Below, in pieces: positions 56,961 to 64,000 of a DNA stretch of 64,000 bases. Both the position numbers and the translations under genes were made by a program. The stretch's first letter is position 1; each line of letters opens with the position of its first letter. The stretch covers positions 2,666,001-2,730,000 of the forward strand of contig NZ_JAGTWY010000001.1 in assembly GCF_023657445.1 (NCBI RefSeq), given 5' to 3'. This DNA is from Marinobacter sediminum (GTDB lineage: Bacteria > Pseudomonadota > Gammaproteobacteria > Pseudomonadales > Oleiphilaceae). The notes under the pieces were generated by a model. That model was not told where the DNA came from. It searched no databases and saw only the letters and a list, made by a program, of their open reading frames with translations.

Positions 56961-57875
56961 TCAGGCGGATCGTTCAGCCCAGAGCTTCTGCACCGGAGTA
57001 ACGATCGCTACCAGTAAAGCACCAGCCAGAACCCCGAAAAGGCCGTTAACCAGGGTGGGAACCACGGCACTGCCCAATCCACCAAAACCCTCGGCAAAAT
57101 GATGAATTGCATCGTAAACCGGTGGCAGGCCATGGGTAAGGATTCCACCGCCTACCAGGAACATGGCTATCGTGCCCAGAATGGATAATGTTTTCATCAT
57201 GTAGGGGGCCAGCCAGAGAATTCCCCGCCCAACCTTCTGGCTCAGTTCGTTGTCCTTCCGGCTCAGATACAAACCACCGTCGTCCAGCTTCACAATACCG
57301 GCCACCAACCCGTAAACACTCACGGTAATCATGATGGCCACAATCGCCAGCACCAGAAATTGCATGCCGATGGATTCCCCGGTCACGGTACCGAGTGTGA
57401 TGGCGATAATTTCTGCAGAAAGAATGAAATCCGTGCGAATCGCACCTTTGATTTTGCGCTCCTCCAGAGCCTTGAAGTCAACATCTGGATTTTTCAGCGC
57501 TTCTTTCAGTTCACTCTTGTGTTCCTGATCTTCCTTGCGATGCAGAAACTTGTGGGCCAGCTTTTCAAAGCCCTCGAAACACAGAAAGGCGCCACCCAGC
57601 ATGAGCAACGGCGTAACCAGCCAGGGCACAAAAAAGCTGATGGCCAACGCTGCCGGGACCAGGATCGCCTTATTGACGAAGGAACCCTTCGCCACAGCCC
57701 AGACCACTGGCAACTCACGTGCCGGCTTCACTCCAGTGACCTGTTGGGCGTTGAGGGCAAGATCATCCCCCAGAACGCCTGCGGTTTTCTTGGTGGCGGT
57801 TTTCGTCATCAGAGAGACATCGTCCAGAATGGTGGCGATGTCATCAATGAGCGCGAGCAGACTGCTTCCTGCCAT
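56961..57875 (-). CDS. DUF808 family inner-membrane protein (YedI-like)
   Basis: A 304-residue membrane protein. The N-terminus MAGSSLLALIDDIATILDDVSLMTKTATKKTAGVLGDDLALNAQQVTG is diagnostic of DUF808. Four or more hydrophobic segments follow. Function unknown. ATG at 57875. Confidence 0.92.
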   Translation of the reverse strand: MAGSSLLALIDDIATILDDVSLMTKTATKKTAGVLGDDLALNAQQVTGVKPARELPVVWAVAKGSFVNKAILVPAALAISFFVPWLVTPLLMLGGAFLCFEGFEKLAHKFLHRKEDQEHKSELKEALKNPDVDFKALEERKIKGAIRTDFILSAEIIAITLGTVTGESIGMQFLVLAIVAIMITVSVYGLVAGIVKLDDGGLYLSRKDNELSQKVGRGILWLAPYMMKTLSILGTIAMFLVGGGILTHGLPPVYDAIHHFAEGFGGLGSAVVPTLVNGLFGVLAGALLVAIVTPVQKLWAERSA

Positions 57876-57936
57876 GGGGCTGACGTCCTTAGCGTAGCGG
57901 TTCCGGATTGGCCGAGTTTATCCGAAACAGGAACCC

Positions 57937-59772
57937 TCAGGAACCCAGCTTTTTCAGCCCGGTGACCACAGACTCGAGCGACGCCTCACCAAGCAGGCGA
58001 TTTTCCGGAACATCATTACCCCCGGAAAAGAACAGCACTGCCGGGGGCCCGGGAACCTGCCAACTTTCAAGCTGGCGCTTTTGTGCCGGCGAAAAGTCGG
58101 TGACATCAAGCTTGATGAAACGCACCTGATCCGACCAGGCCATCACATCCCGGGTGTTGAATACTTCCTCATCCATGACCTTGCAGCTGATGCACCAGTC
58201 AGCATATACGTCCACCATCACCGGGCGGCCGCTGCCCAGGGCAACATCGAGATCGCCGATATCTTCAATTACTTCAAAACGGCTGGCCGACTCCCGGGCT
58301 TCGGTTGAGGCAATACCAAACCCGGCCAGTGGCTGCCAGAGCGAGCCCTCACCCCGGGCCGCGCCCAGCACCAGTAACACCCCCCAAACCGACAAAAGTA
58401 CTCCGGCTGTCTTGCGTGATCCTTCCCAGCCTTTGGTAACACCGTCAAGAGCGCCGAGCTGGATGCCACACCACAGCAATAGAGCACCCCAAAGAGCCAG
58501 CGCCGCACTCTCTGGCAGGATACGCTCCAGCAGTCCAAGCGCGACGACAAGCAGGCCAACCCCAAAAATCTGTTTGACCCGCTCCATCCAGAGCCCGGCC
58601 TTGGGCAGAATCCTGGAACCTGTGGTACCAATAAGGATCAGCGGGACGCCCATCCCCAGCGCCATGGCAAACAGCGCACTGCCACCGATAACAGCGTCAC
58701 CCGTGGTCGAGATATAAAGAAGAGCCCCGGCAAGAGGTGCTGACACACAGGGCGATACCACCAACGCGGAGATCAGCCCCATCAAGGCCACGCCAAACCA
58801 TTGCCCGCCTTTGGATTTCTGGCCGAGACGGTCAAGGCGATCGCGCAGGCTCGCGGGCAACTGAAGCTCAAACAGCCCGAACATGGACAAGGCCAGACTG
58901 ACAAACAACACGGCAAAAACAACAATCACCCATGGCTGTTGCATCGCAGCCTGCAGGTTGGCACGAGCCCCCAGGTAACCAACGGTGATACCCAGCGCGG
59001 TATAGGTGGCGGCCATGCCCATGACATAAGCCAGTGACAGGGAAAAGCCTCTTGTCGCGGACGCGGACTGGTTCTGACCCACGATGATACTGGAAAGGAT
59101 AGGCACCATAGGCAGGACACAGGGTGTGAAGGTCAACCCCAGCCCTAGCAGGAAAAAGGTCCCCAGAATGACAACCAGTCCGGCTTCGTCAAGAAGACCG
59201 GCGAGGCCCTCAGCCTCACTTGCAGGAGGCGACTCTGGCGCGGCGTTACCCGGGCTGACAAAGCCTGCTTCAGCCGTTTCGGCAGGCCCGGAAGCGGAAA
59301 AGCCCGAGGCGGGTGTTACCGTCGCAGTCCGGGTCTGCGGCGAATAACACAGACCCTCTTCAGCGCAACCCTGGTATCGGTAACGCACCTCGGTTGCCTG
59401 ACCCAGCTTAACCGGCATCTGCCATGCCGCAGTGTTATGGAAGACGGCCTGTTCACCAAACCAGGGGTCCTCCTTGATCTCCGGTACGGAGGCAAATTCA
59501 CCGGCCGCTGCTTTTTTTCCGGCGACCTCTACCGAGATCCTGGACTGATACAGGTAATATCCCGGCGCAATCTGCCAGCCAATCGACAGTACGCCCTCGT
59601 TATAGCTGACATCAGGCCGGAACGCCTGATCTACCGGAAGAAACTCCTCTTCCATATCGCCAGCCGCCGCGAATGCCGGCAGGGACGAAACCAGCAGTAA
59701 CAGAAATCCCAGAAGCATCCCGGGCTGAATCCCGCCCGCCTGTCTTATTACAAGAGGTTTCTTGAGGGCCAT
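57937..59772 (-). CDS. dsbD: Thiol:disulfide interchange protein DsbD
   Basis: A 611-residue protein moving electrons from cytoplasmic thioredoxin to the periplasm. It has a signal sequence, an N-terminal alpha domain with its Cys pair (GCAEEGLC), eight membrane helices with the redox cysteines (FTPCVLP; VSPCVSAPL) and a C-terminal thioredoxin domain (DWCISCKVMDEE). ATG at 59772 has GGAGAACAGG upstream. It is divergent from a TlpA-type thioredoxin gene that it may reduce. Confidence 0.95.
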   Translation of the reverse strand: MALKKPLVIRQAGGIQPGMLLGFLLLLVSSLPAFAAAGDMEEEFLPVDQAFRPDVSYNEGVLSIGWQIAPGYYLYQSRISVEVAGKKAAAGEFASVPEIKEDPWFGEQAVFHNTAAWQMPVKLGQATEVRYRYQGCAEEGLCYSPQTRTATVTPASGFSASGPAETAEAGFVSPGNAAPESPPASEAEGLAGLLDEAGLVVILGTFFLLGLGLTFTPCVLPMVPILSSIIVGQNQSASATRGFSLSLAYVMGMAATYTALGITVGYLGARANLQAAMQQPWVIVVFAVLFVSLALSMFGLFELQLPASLRDRLDRLGQKSKGGQWFGVALMGLISALVVSPCVSAPLAGALLYISTTGDAVIGGSALFAMALGMGVPLILIGTTGSRILPKAGLWMERVKQIFGVGLLVVALGLLERILPESAALALWGALLLWCGIQLGALDGVTKGWEGSRKTAGVLLSVWGVLLVLGAARGEGSLWQPLAGFGIASTEARESASRFEVIEDIGDLDVALGSGRPVMVDVYADWCISCKVMDEEVFNTRDVMAWSDQVRFIKLDVTDFSPAQKRQLESWQVPGPPAVLFFSGGNDVPENRLLGEASLESVVTGLKKLGS

Positions 59773-59893
59773 ACACCTGTTCTCCAGAGCCGCAACCACA
59801 GACACATTTGTTTTCAGTATCCTTGGCCACCCTTAAGGCTTCCTTAAGATTACATTCATAAACTGGCTTCAGTGATCAACTGGAGTAGTACCC

Positions 59894-60418
59894 ATGTCCT
59901 TGTCAGAAACCCCCGCATACAGCCGGCTCATCCGAAGCGCTGCAATCTTTTTAGGTACCGCACTGCTGAGCATTAACACTCTGGCTGCAACCACCGGTCC
60001 CGCACCTGAACTGAACCTGCCTACCAGGAACGGCCAGATCAGCCTCTCTGACATGCGCGGCAAAGTCGTGCTTCTGGATTTCTGGGCATCCTGGTGCGGC
60101 CCCTGCCGCCAGTCGTTCCCCTGGATGAATGACATGCAGGCCAAATATCGGAACCAGGGATTTGAAGTGGTTGCGGTCAATCTCGATCAGGACCCCGGGG
60201 CAGCTGCAGCGTTTCTTGAAAAGATTCCGGCGGACTTCACCGTGGCGTATGACCCTGACGGCGAAACACCGCAAGCATACGAGGTCATGGGTATGCCAAG
60301 TGCCTATCTGATTGACCGGAATGGCTTCATCCACAGCCAGCACATCGGATTTCACAATGACCGCAAGGACAAGTACGAAGCGGACATCCGCAGTCTGCTG
60401 CGGACAGAACAGAACTGA
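59894..60418 (+). CDS. TlpA-type periplasmic thioredoxin
   Basis: A 174-residue exported thioredoxin with an N-terminal membrane anchor or signal ending near NTLAA. The active site is Cys68-GP-Cys71 (WASWCGPCRQ). GGAG lies 9 nt before the ATG. It heads the cluster with DUF4266, DUF3570 and ApbE, so its target is probably one of those products. Confidence 0.92.
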   Translation: MSLSETPAYSRLIRSAAIFLGTALLSINTLAATTGPAPELNLPTRNGQISLSDMRGKVVLLDFWASWCGPCRQSFPWMNDMQAKYRNQGFEVVAVNLDQDPGAAAAFLEKIPADFTVAYDPDGETPQAYEVMGMPSAYLIDRNGFIHSQHIGFHNDRKDKYEADIRSLLRTEQN

Positions 60419-60460
60419 TACGGCGCCTTTGAGCGCCCGCCTCACCACAAGGAGTAGAAC

Positions 60461-60715
60461 ATGCCCGATAGCACCTGGTTTACCGGTCGCCGCTTCAGGC
60501 AGGCCGGCATTGCGCTGACGCTGGTCACAACTGTGGCAATGGCAGGTTGCAGCAACCTGGGCGTCAAGCCCTGGGAACGCGACCTGTTGGCTGATCCCGA
60601 TATGCAGTTAACGGTCTCAGGCGTGGATGCCGGTCTTGATGACCACATCTATTTCAGTAAGGAAGCGTCCAGTGGCGGGCGTGGCTTTGGCGGAGGTGGC
60701 TGCGGATGCAACTGA
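60461..60715 (+). CDS. DUF4266 lipoprotein with Gly/Cys-rich tail
   Basis: An 84-residue lipoprotein. The lipobox is VAMAGC, with acylated Cys30. The DUF4266 block VKPWERDLLADPDMQL follows, and the C-terminus is GGRGFGGGGCGCN. AAGGAG precedes the ATG. It overlaps the DUF3570 gene by 10 bp. Function is unknown; the tail cysteines could be redox-active, metal-binding or a modification site. Confidence 0.87.
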   Translation: MPDSTWFTGRRFRQAGIALTLVTTVAMAGCSNLGVKPWERDLLADPDMQLTVSGVDAGLDDHIYFSKEASSGGRGFGGGGCGCN

Positions 60716-62058
60716 CCAATAATGAAAAGAATGGCAAGCCGGTAGGCCGCGCTCTGGCGGCCGCCACCTGCGCATTGCTCGGCGTTCAGGCAACAGACAC
60801 TCTGGCCAGGGATGAACCCGGCGAGTGGGATGTAGAAACAGCCCTGCTGGTCTATTCGGAAACGGATGACAGGGTGCAGGCCGCAGAACCGGTGATCAGC
60901 GCCACCCGAAATTATGACGGTGACCGCAAGCTGAACCTGAAGCTGATTGCCGATACCCTCACCGGTGCATCGCCCTCCGGCGCAACACCCAGTGACCTGC
61001 CACAAACCTTTACCCGGCCGTCCGGCAGCGGCAGCTATGATGTCGCTGCCGGTGATGCGCCTCTTGATGACAGCTTCAAGGATACCCGCGTTGCCCTTTC
61101 CGCCTCCTGGACTGCTCCGTTGAACCGGGACTACACCTACACCGTTGGTGCCTATGGTTCAAAAGAGTATGACTACCTTTCCACAGCGGTAAACGGCAGC
61201 CTCTCCCGGTACCTCAACAACAAGAACACCACCCTGACTGGCGGCCTGTCTCTGGGCGTCGATATCGTGGATCCGGTGGGCGGGGCACCGATAGGCCTGT
61301 CGAGGATGCCCTTGAAAGCCAACAAGACCCAGGCACAGTTCGATCAGGAATTCGCCGCGACCCGTGAGAGCGATGACACCAAGACTCTGGTGGATGCGCT
61401 GTTCGGTGTAACCCAGGTCATCAACCGCCGCACCCTGATGCAATTCAATTACGGCGTCAGCTATTCCAGCGGTTATCTTACGGATCCGTACAAGATCCTG
61501 AGTATCATCGACGACGCAAGCGGCGCCAACTATGGCGGCAATCTGATCGAATCCGATGGTAACCCGGTCTACCTGTATGAAAACCGTCCAGATACCCGTA
61601 TGAAGCACACGCTCTACTGGCAAACCAAGTACATGCTGGAAAACGGGGACGTGATGGACGGCTCCTACCGGTTCATGGTCGACGACTGGGGCATCACCTC
61701 CCATACGGTTGATCTCAAGTACCGCTGGAAAATGGACAAGAGCTACCTGGAACCTCATTTCCGGTACTACCTCCAGTCCGAAGCCGACTTCTACAAGCGG
61801 TACCTGACGGCGACCGAGTATAACGGTGGAACACCGACCCAGTCGGAAGCCAGTGCCGATTACCGGCTGGGCGAACTGACCGGACTGACCTTCGGTGCCA
61901 AGTGGGGCTATCGCTTTGACGAAGACCGGGAACTGGCAGTACGGGCGGAATACCTGATCCAGACCAATGACGGTGACAAGGGCTTCGGCAAACTTGCCAG
62001 CCAGGACCTGTATCCGGACACCAATGCCATGTGGCTTCAACTCAGCTATAGTTTCTGA
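60706..62058 (+). CDS. DUF3570 outer-membrane beta-barrel-like protein
   Basis: A 450-residue exported protein with alternating beta-strand pattern ending in a C-terminal Phe (AMWLQLSYSF), as in outer-membrane barrels. Its first 30 residues look like a Tat-less export signal. It overlaps the DUF4266 gene by 10 bp and apbE by one base. Possibly a conduit or anchor for the lipoprotein. No known function. Confidence 0.87.
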   Translation: MQLTNNEKNGKPVGRALAAATCALLGVQATDTLARDEPGEWDVETALLVYSETDDRVQAAEPVISATRNYDGDRKLNLKLIADTLTGASPSGATPSDLPQTFTRPSGSGSYDVAAGDAPLDDSFKDTRVALSASWTAPLNRDYTYTVGAYGSKEYDYLSTAVNGSLSRYLNNKNTTLTGGLSLGVDIVDPVGGAPIGLSRMPLKANKTQAQFDQEFAATRESDDTKTLVDALFGVTQVINRRTLMQFNYGVSYSSGYLTDPYKILSIIDDASGANYGGNLIESDGNPVYLYENRPDTRMKHTLYWQTKYMLENGDVMDGSYRFMVDDWGITSHTVDLKYRWKMDKSYLEPHFRYYLQSEADFYKRYLTATEYNGGTPTQSEASADYRLGELTGLTFGAKWGYRFDEDRELAVRAEYLIQTNDGDKGFGKLASQDLYPDTNAMWLQLSYSF

Positions 62059-63065
62059 TGAACCCTGCTCTACCCGGTGCATCCCGCCAGCTTTTCGGTG
62101 GCGGGATGCCTGAGGAACCCATGACCACGATCTCCGTCAGCCCCGAAGATAACCCCGCCAAACACCCACTGCCCCGGCTCACGGGCCAGCAACGCTCCTG
62201 GCACGGCCGGTTTGAGGCCATGGCCAGTCCATGCGAGATCCTGCTGGATGGCGTCGTGCGAAAAGATGCCGAACAGGCGTTATTCCATGCAGCCCGGGAA
62301 ACCTGGCGACTGGAGCGCAAATTTTCCCGTTATGTTTCCGGCAACCCCGTCGACCGGATTAACCAGAGCAAGGGTGAACCGGTTACCGTGGATGATGAGC
62401 TGGCCCTGATGCTGGACTATGCCGCCCAGTGCCATGAACTCAGTGACGGTCGCTTCGACATAACCTCAGGGGTTCTGCGCCGGGCCTGGCGCTTTGACGG
62501 CAGTGATCATCTGCCGGAAAAAAACGAAACTGACGCCCTGCTGGACCTGGTCGGCTGGGACAAACTTAACTGGCAGCGTCCGCTTCTGACCCTGCCGAAA
62601 GGCATGGAAATCGACTTCGGTGGGATCGGCAAAGAATACGCGGTAGACAGGGTACTATTGGACCTCAAACGATCGTTGCCTGAAGGCAGTTCGGTGCTGG
62701 TAAATTTCGGCGGAGACCTGGCATGCAGCGGGCCGAGGGCCAATGGCAAGGCCTGGATTGTCGGAGTGGAGAATCACCGGAAGCTGACCGACAGCAGCGA
62801 AACCCTGTCCCTGCGCGGCGGTGCCCTGGCAACCAGCGGCGACAGCCGTCGGTATTTGCTGAAAGATGGCGTCCGTTACAGCCACATACTCGACCCGCGC
62901 ACAGGCTGGCCGGTACCGGGTGCCCCCCACAGCGTCACCGTGGCAGCACCCACCTGCACACTGGCCGGCATGCTCGCAACCTTCGCCATGCTCCAGGGAG
63001 CAGGCGCCGAGCGCTTCCTGGAAGAGCAGGACGTGGCCTTCTGGGTCCAGCGGTCAGCCGGTTAA
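62058..63065 (+). CDS. apbE: FAD:protein FMN transferase ApbE
   Basis: A 335-residue ApbE that attaches FMN to Ser/Thr of exported proteins. Family blocks: GKFSRY-like ERKFSRYVSGNPVDRIN, DGRFDITSGVLRRAWRF, IDFGGIGKEYAVDR, LVNFGGDLACSG and YSHILDPRTGWPV. It overlaps DUF3570 by one base. A later start at 62106 is possible. Likely to act on a partner in this cluster, but no clear flavinylation motif was found in DUF4266 or DUF3570. Confidence 0.93.
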   Translation: MNPALPGASRQLFGGGMPEEPMTTISVSPEDNPAKHPLPRLTGQQRSWHGRFEAMASPCEILLDGVVRKDAEQALFHAARETWRLERKFSRYVSGNPVDRINQSKGEPVTVDDELALMLDYAAQCHELSDGRFDITSGVLRRAWRFDGSDHLPEKNETDALLDLVGWDKLNWQRPLLTLPKGMEIDFGGIGKEYAVDRVLLDLKRSLPEGSSVLVNFGGDLACSGPRANGKAWIVGVENHRKLTDSSETLSLRGGALATSGDSRRYLLKDGVRYSHILDPRTGWPVPGAPHSVTVAAPTCTLAGMLATFAMLQGAGAERFLEEQDVAFWVQRSAG

Positions 63066-64000
63066 TGCCCGAGTCCCATGGCCTCTGCCGCAATCCGGTT
63101 CTTCACCGGCCCGAGACCGTCAAGCCAGCGCATCCCGGTATTTCTCAGCCACCTCAGCGGCAATTCATCGCGGGCAAACAGCTGCTTAAAGCCTTCCATT
63201 GCGGCCATCATAGCCAGGTTTTCACCTTTTCGACGACGCTGATAGCGCGCCAATACAAGGTCATGGCCAGGGCTCAGACCGGTCCTTTTCGCCCGGGAAA
63301 GCTCCTCAAGCAAGGCCCGGACATCACCATAACCGAGATTTGCTCCCTGCCCGGCCAGCGGATGGATGGTGTGCGCCGCATCCCCTGCCAGAGCGAAGCC
63401 GGATGCGATGTAATCCTTGGCATGGCGTTGCCGTAACGGAAATGCAAAACGCCGGGAGACGGCTTCAACGGCACCAAGTTCCCGCTCAATGGCTGTTTCC
63501 AGCTCGGCCGTGAATGCCCTGTCATCCAGCGCCATCAGCCGCCGGGCCTCGTCGGTATCCTGGGACCAGACAATGGAACAGAAATGATCGTCACCCTGCT
63601 CGGTTAACAGGGGCAGAAACGCCAGAGGACCAGTGGGAGAAAACCGCTGCCATGCAGTAAACCCGTGACCCTGGGCCGTACGCACGGTGCAGACGATCGC
63701 CTGCTGATCATAGTCCCATTCGCGGGTGGGCAGACCAACCCACTGACGTAGCCGGGAATGGGCACCATCGGCCGCAACTACCAGCTCCGCCCCCAGCCTT
63801 TCGCCATCGGCCAGCTCAATGCCCCGCTGCTCACCCTCCTGCCACCAACCTGTCACCTTCACACCATCAGTCAGATCGACGTCACTGACTTCCAGAGCGG
63901 CCAGAAGAGCCCTGACGATGCTGCGATTCTCAACAATAGTGCCGAGGGCGCGAGCCCGCAGTTCGGCAGCATCAAAATGTATGCGGCCAGTGCCTTCGCC
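63062..64000 (-). CDS. UbiH/UbiF/UbiI-type FAD hydroxylase, N-terminus off the window
   Basis: At least 313 residues, start beyond the right edge. The DG motif is VVAADGAHSRLRQWV and the second FAD block is ALAGDAAHTIHPLAGQGANLGYGDV. IVENRSIVRALL is typical of the UbiH/F/I group, which hydroxylates the ubiquinone ring with O2. The C-terminus MRWLDGLGPVKNRIAAEAMGL is nearest VisC/UbiI or UbiF types. It overlaps apbE by 4 bp at its 3' end. Which ring position it acts on cannot be told. Confidence 0.87.
   Translation of the reverse strand, partial: GEGTGRIHFDAAELRARALGTIVENRSIVRALLAALEVSDVDLTDGVKVTGWWQEGEQRGIELADGERLGAELVVAADGAHSRLRQWVGLPTREWDYDQQAIVCTVRTAQGHGFTAWQRFSPTGPLAFLPLLTEQGDDHFCSIVWSQDTDEARRLMALDDRAFTAELETAIERELGAVEAVSRRFAFPLRQRHAKDYIASGFALAGDAAHTIHPLAGQGANLGYGDVRALLEELSRAKRTGLSPGHDLVLARYQRRRKGENLAMMAAMEGFKQLFARDELPLRWLRNTGMRWLDGLGPVKNRIAAEAMGLGH

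Noticed and set aside
61159-62082. A 307-codon minus-strand open frame opposite DUF3570
   Set aside because: Antisense shadow of a beta-barrel gene coupled to its neighbours on the plus strand.

Overview
The window looks like chromosome of a marine gammaproteobacterium, most likely Marinobacter or a close relative. The grounds are moderate-to-high GC, a wax ester synthase/DGAT, NhaD and Na+/Ca2+ antiporters, a ubiE-ubiJ-ubiB-hisIE-tatABC block, and an exa/ped-pqq cluster arranged much as in Pseudomonas. No rRNA, tRNA, CRISPR array or insertion sequence was seen. All product names come from reading motifs, gene order and remembered family sequences; no database search was run.

Layout. 0-12 kb: housekeeping genes (unknown helical protein plus ATP-grasp protein, mqo, nhaD, a Na+/Ca2+ exchanger, plsC, msrB, msrA, a metallophosphoesterase, a CarS-like gene, fumC). 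12-22 kb, minus strand: pqqA-pqqB-pqqC-pqqD-pqqE-pqqH-ercA-ercS, plus the aldehyde dehydrogenase exaC. 22-31 kb: a guanidine-utilisation region. It has two ykkC/guanidine-I riboswitches, each behind a sigma-54-type promoter. The first precedes two DUF1989 proteins (carboxyguanidine deiminase type) and a urea/guanidine carboxylase; the second precedes an ABC permease and ATPase. 31-38 kb: quinoprotein alcohol oxidation, with a PQQ alcohol dehydrogenase carrying the lanthanide-type Asp-Tyr-Asp signature, a XoxJ-like binding protein, cytochrome c550, and the divergent four-gene pedA1-pedA2-pedB-pedC ABC system linked to lanthanide use in Pseudomonas putida. 38-45.5 kb: a mini-element with inverted repeats, a complete NitT/TauT-type ABC importer, the LuxR-type regulator ErbR/AgmR, the hybrid kinase ErcS'/NahK and its FIST partner NosP. 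45.5-50.7 kb: porin, WS/DGAT, hydrolase, FFLEELY protein, PHA-system protein. 50.7-64 kb: ubiquinone, histidine and Tat genes, rsmE, DUF808, dsbD, a TlpA-DUF4266-DUF3570-ApbE redox cluster, and the end of a UbiH-type hydroxylase.

How it fits together. ExaA oxidises alcohols in the periplasm with PQQ and, by its signature, a lanthanide. Cytochrome c550 takes the electrons and ExaC removes the aldehyde. The pqq operon makes the cofactor, pedA1A2BC probably serves metal acquisition, and ErcS, ErcS'/NahK, NosP and ErbR regulate. A copied box (TACTACCAAG) lies about 115-130 bp upstream of exaA, exaB and exaC and is a good candidate for the regulator site. The guanidine genes sit between exaC and exaA as an apparently separate nitrogen-scavenging module. 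Allophanate hydrolase and a dedicated binding protein are not in the window.
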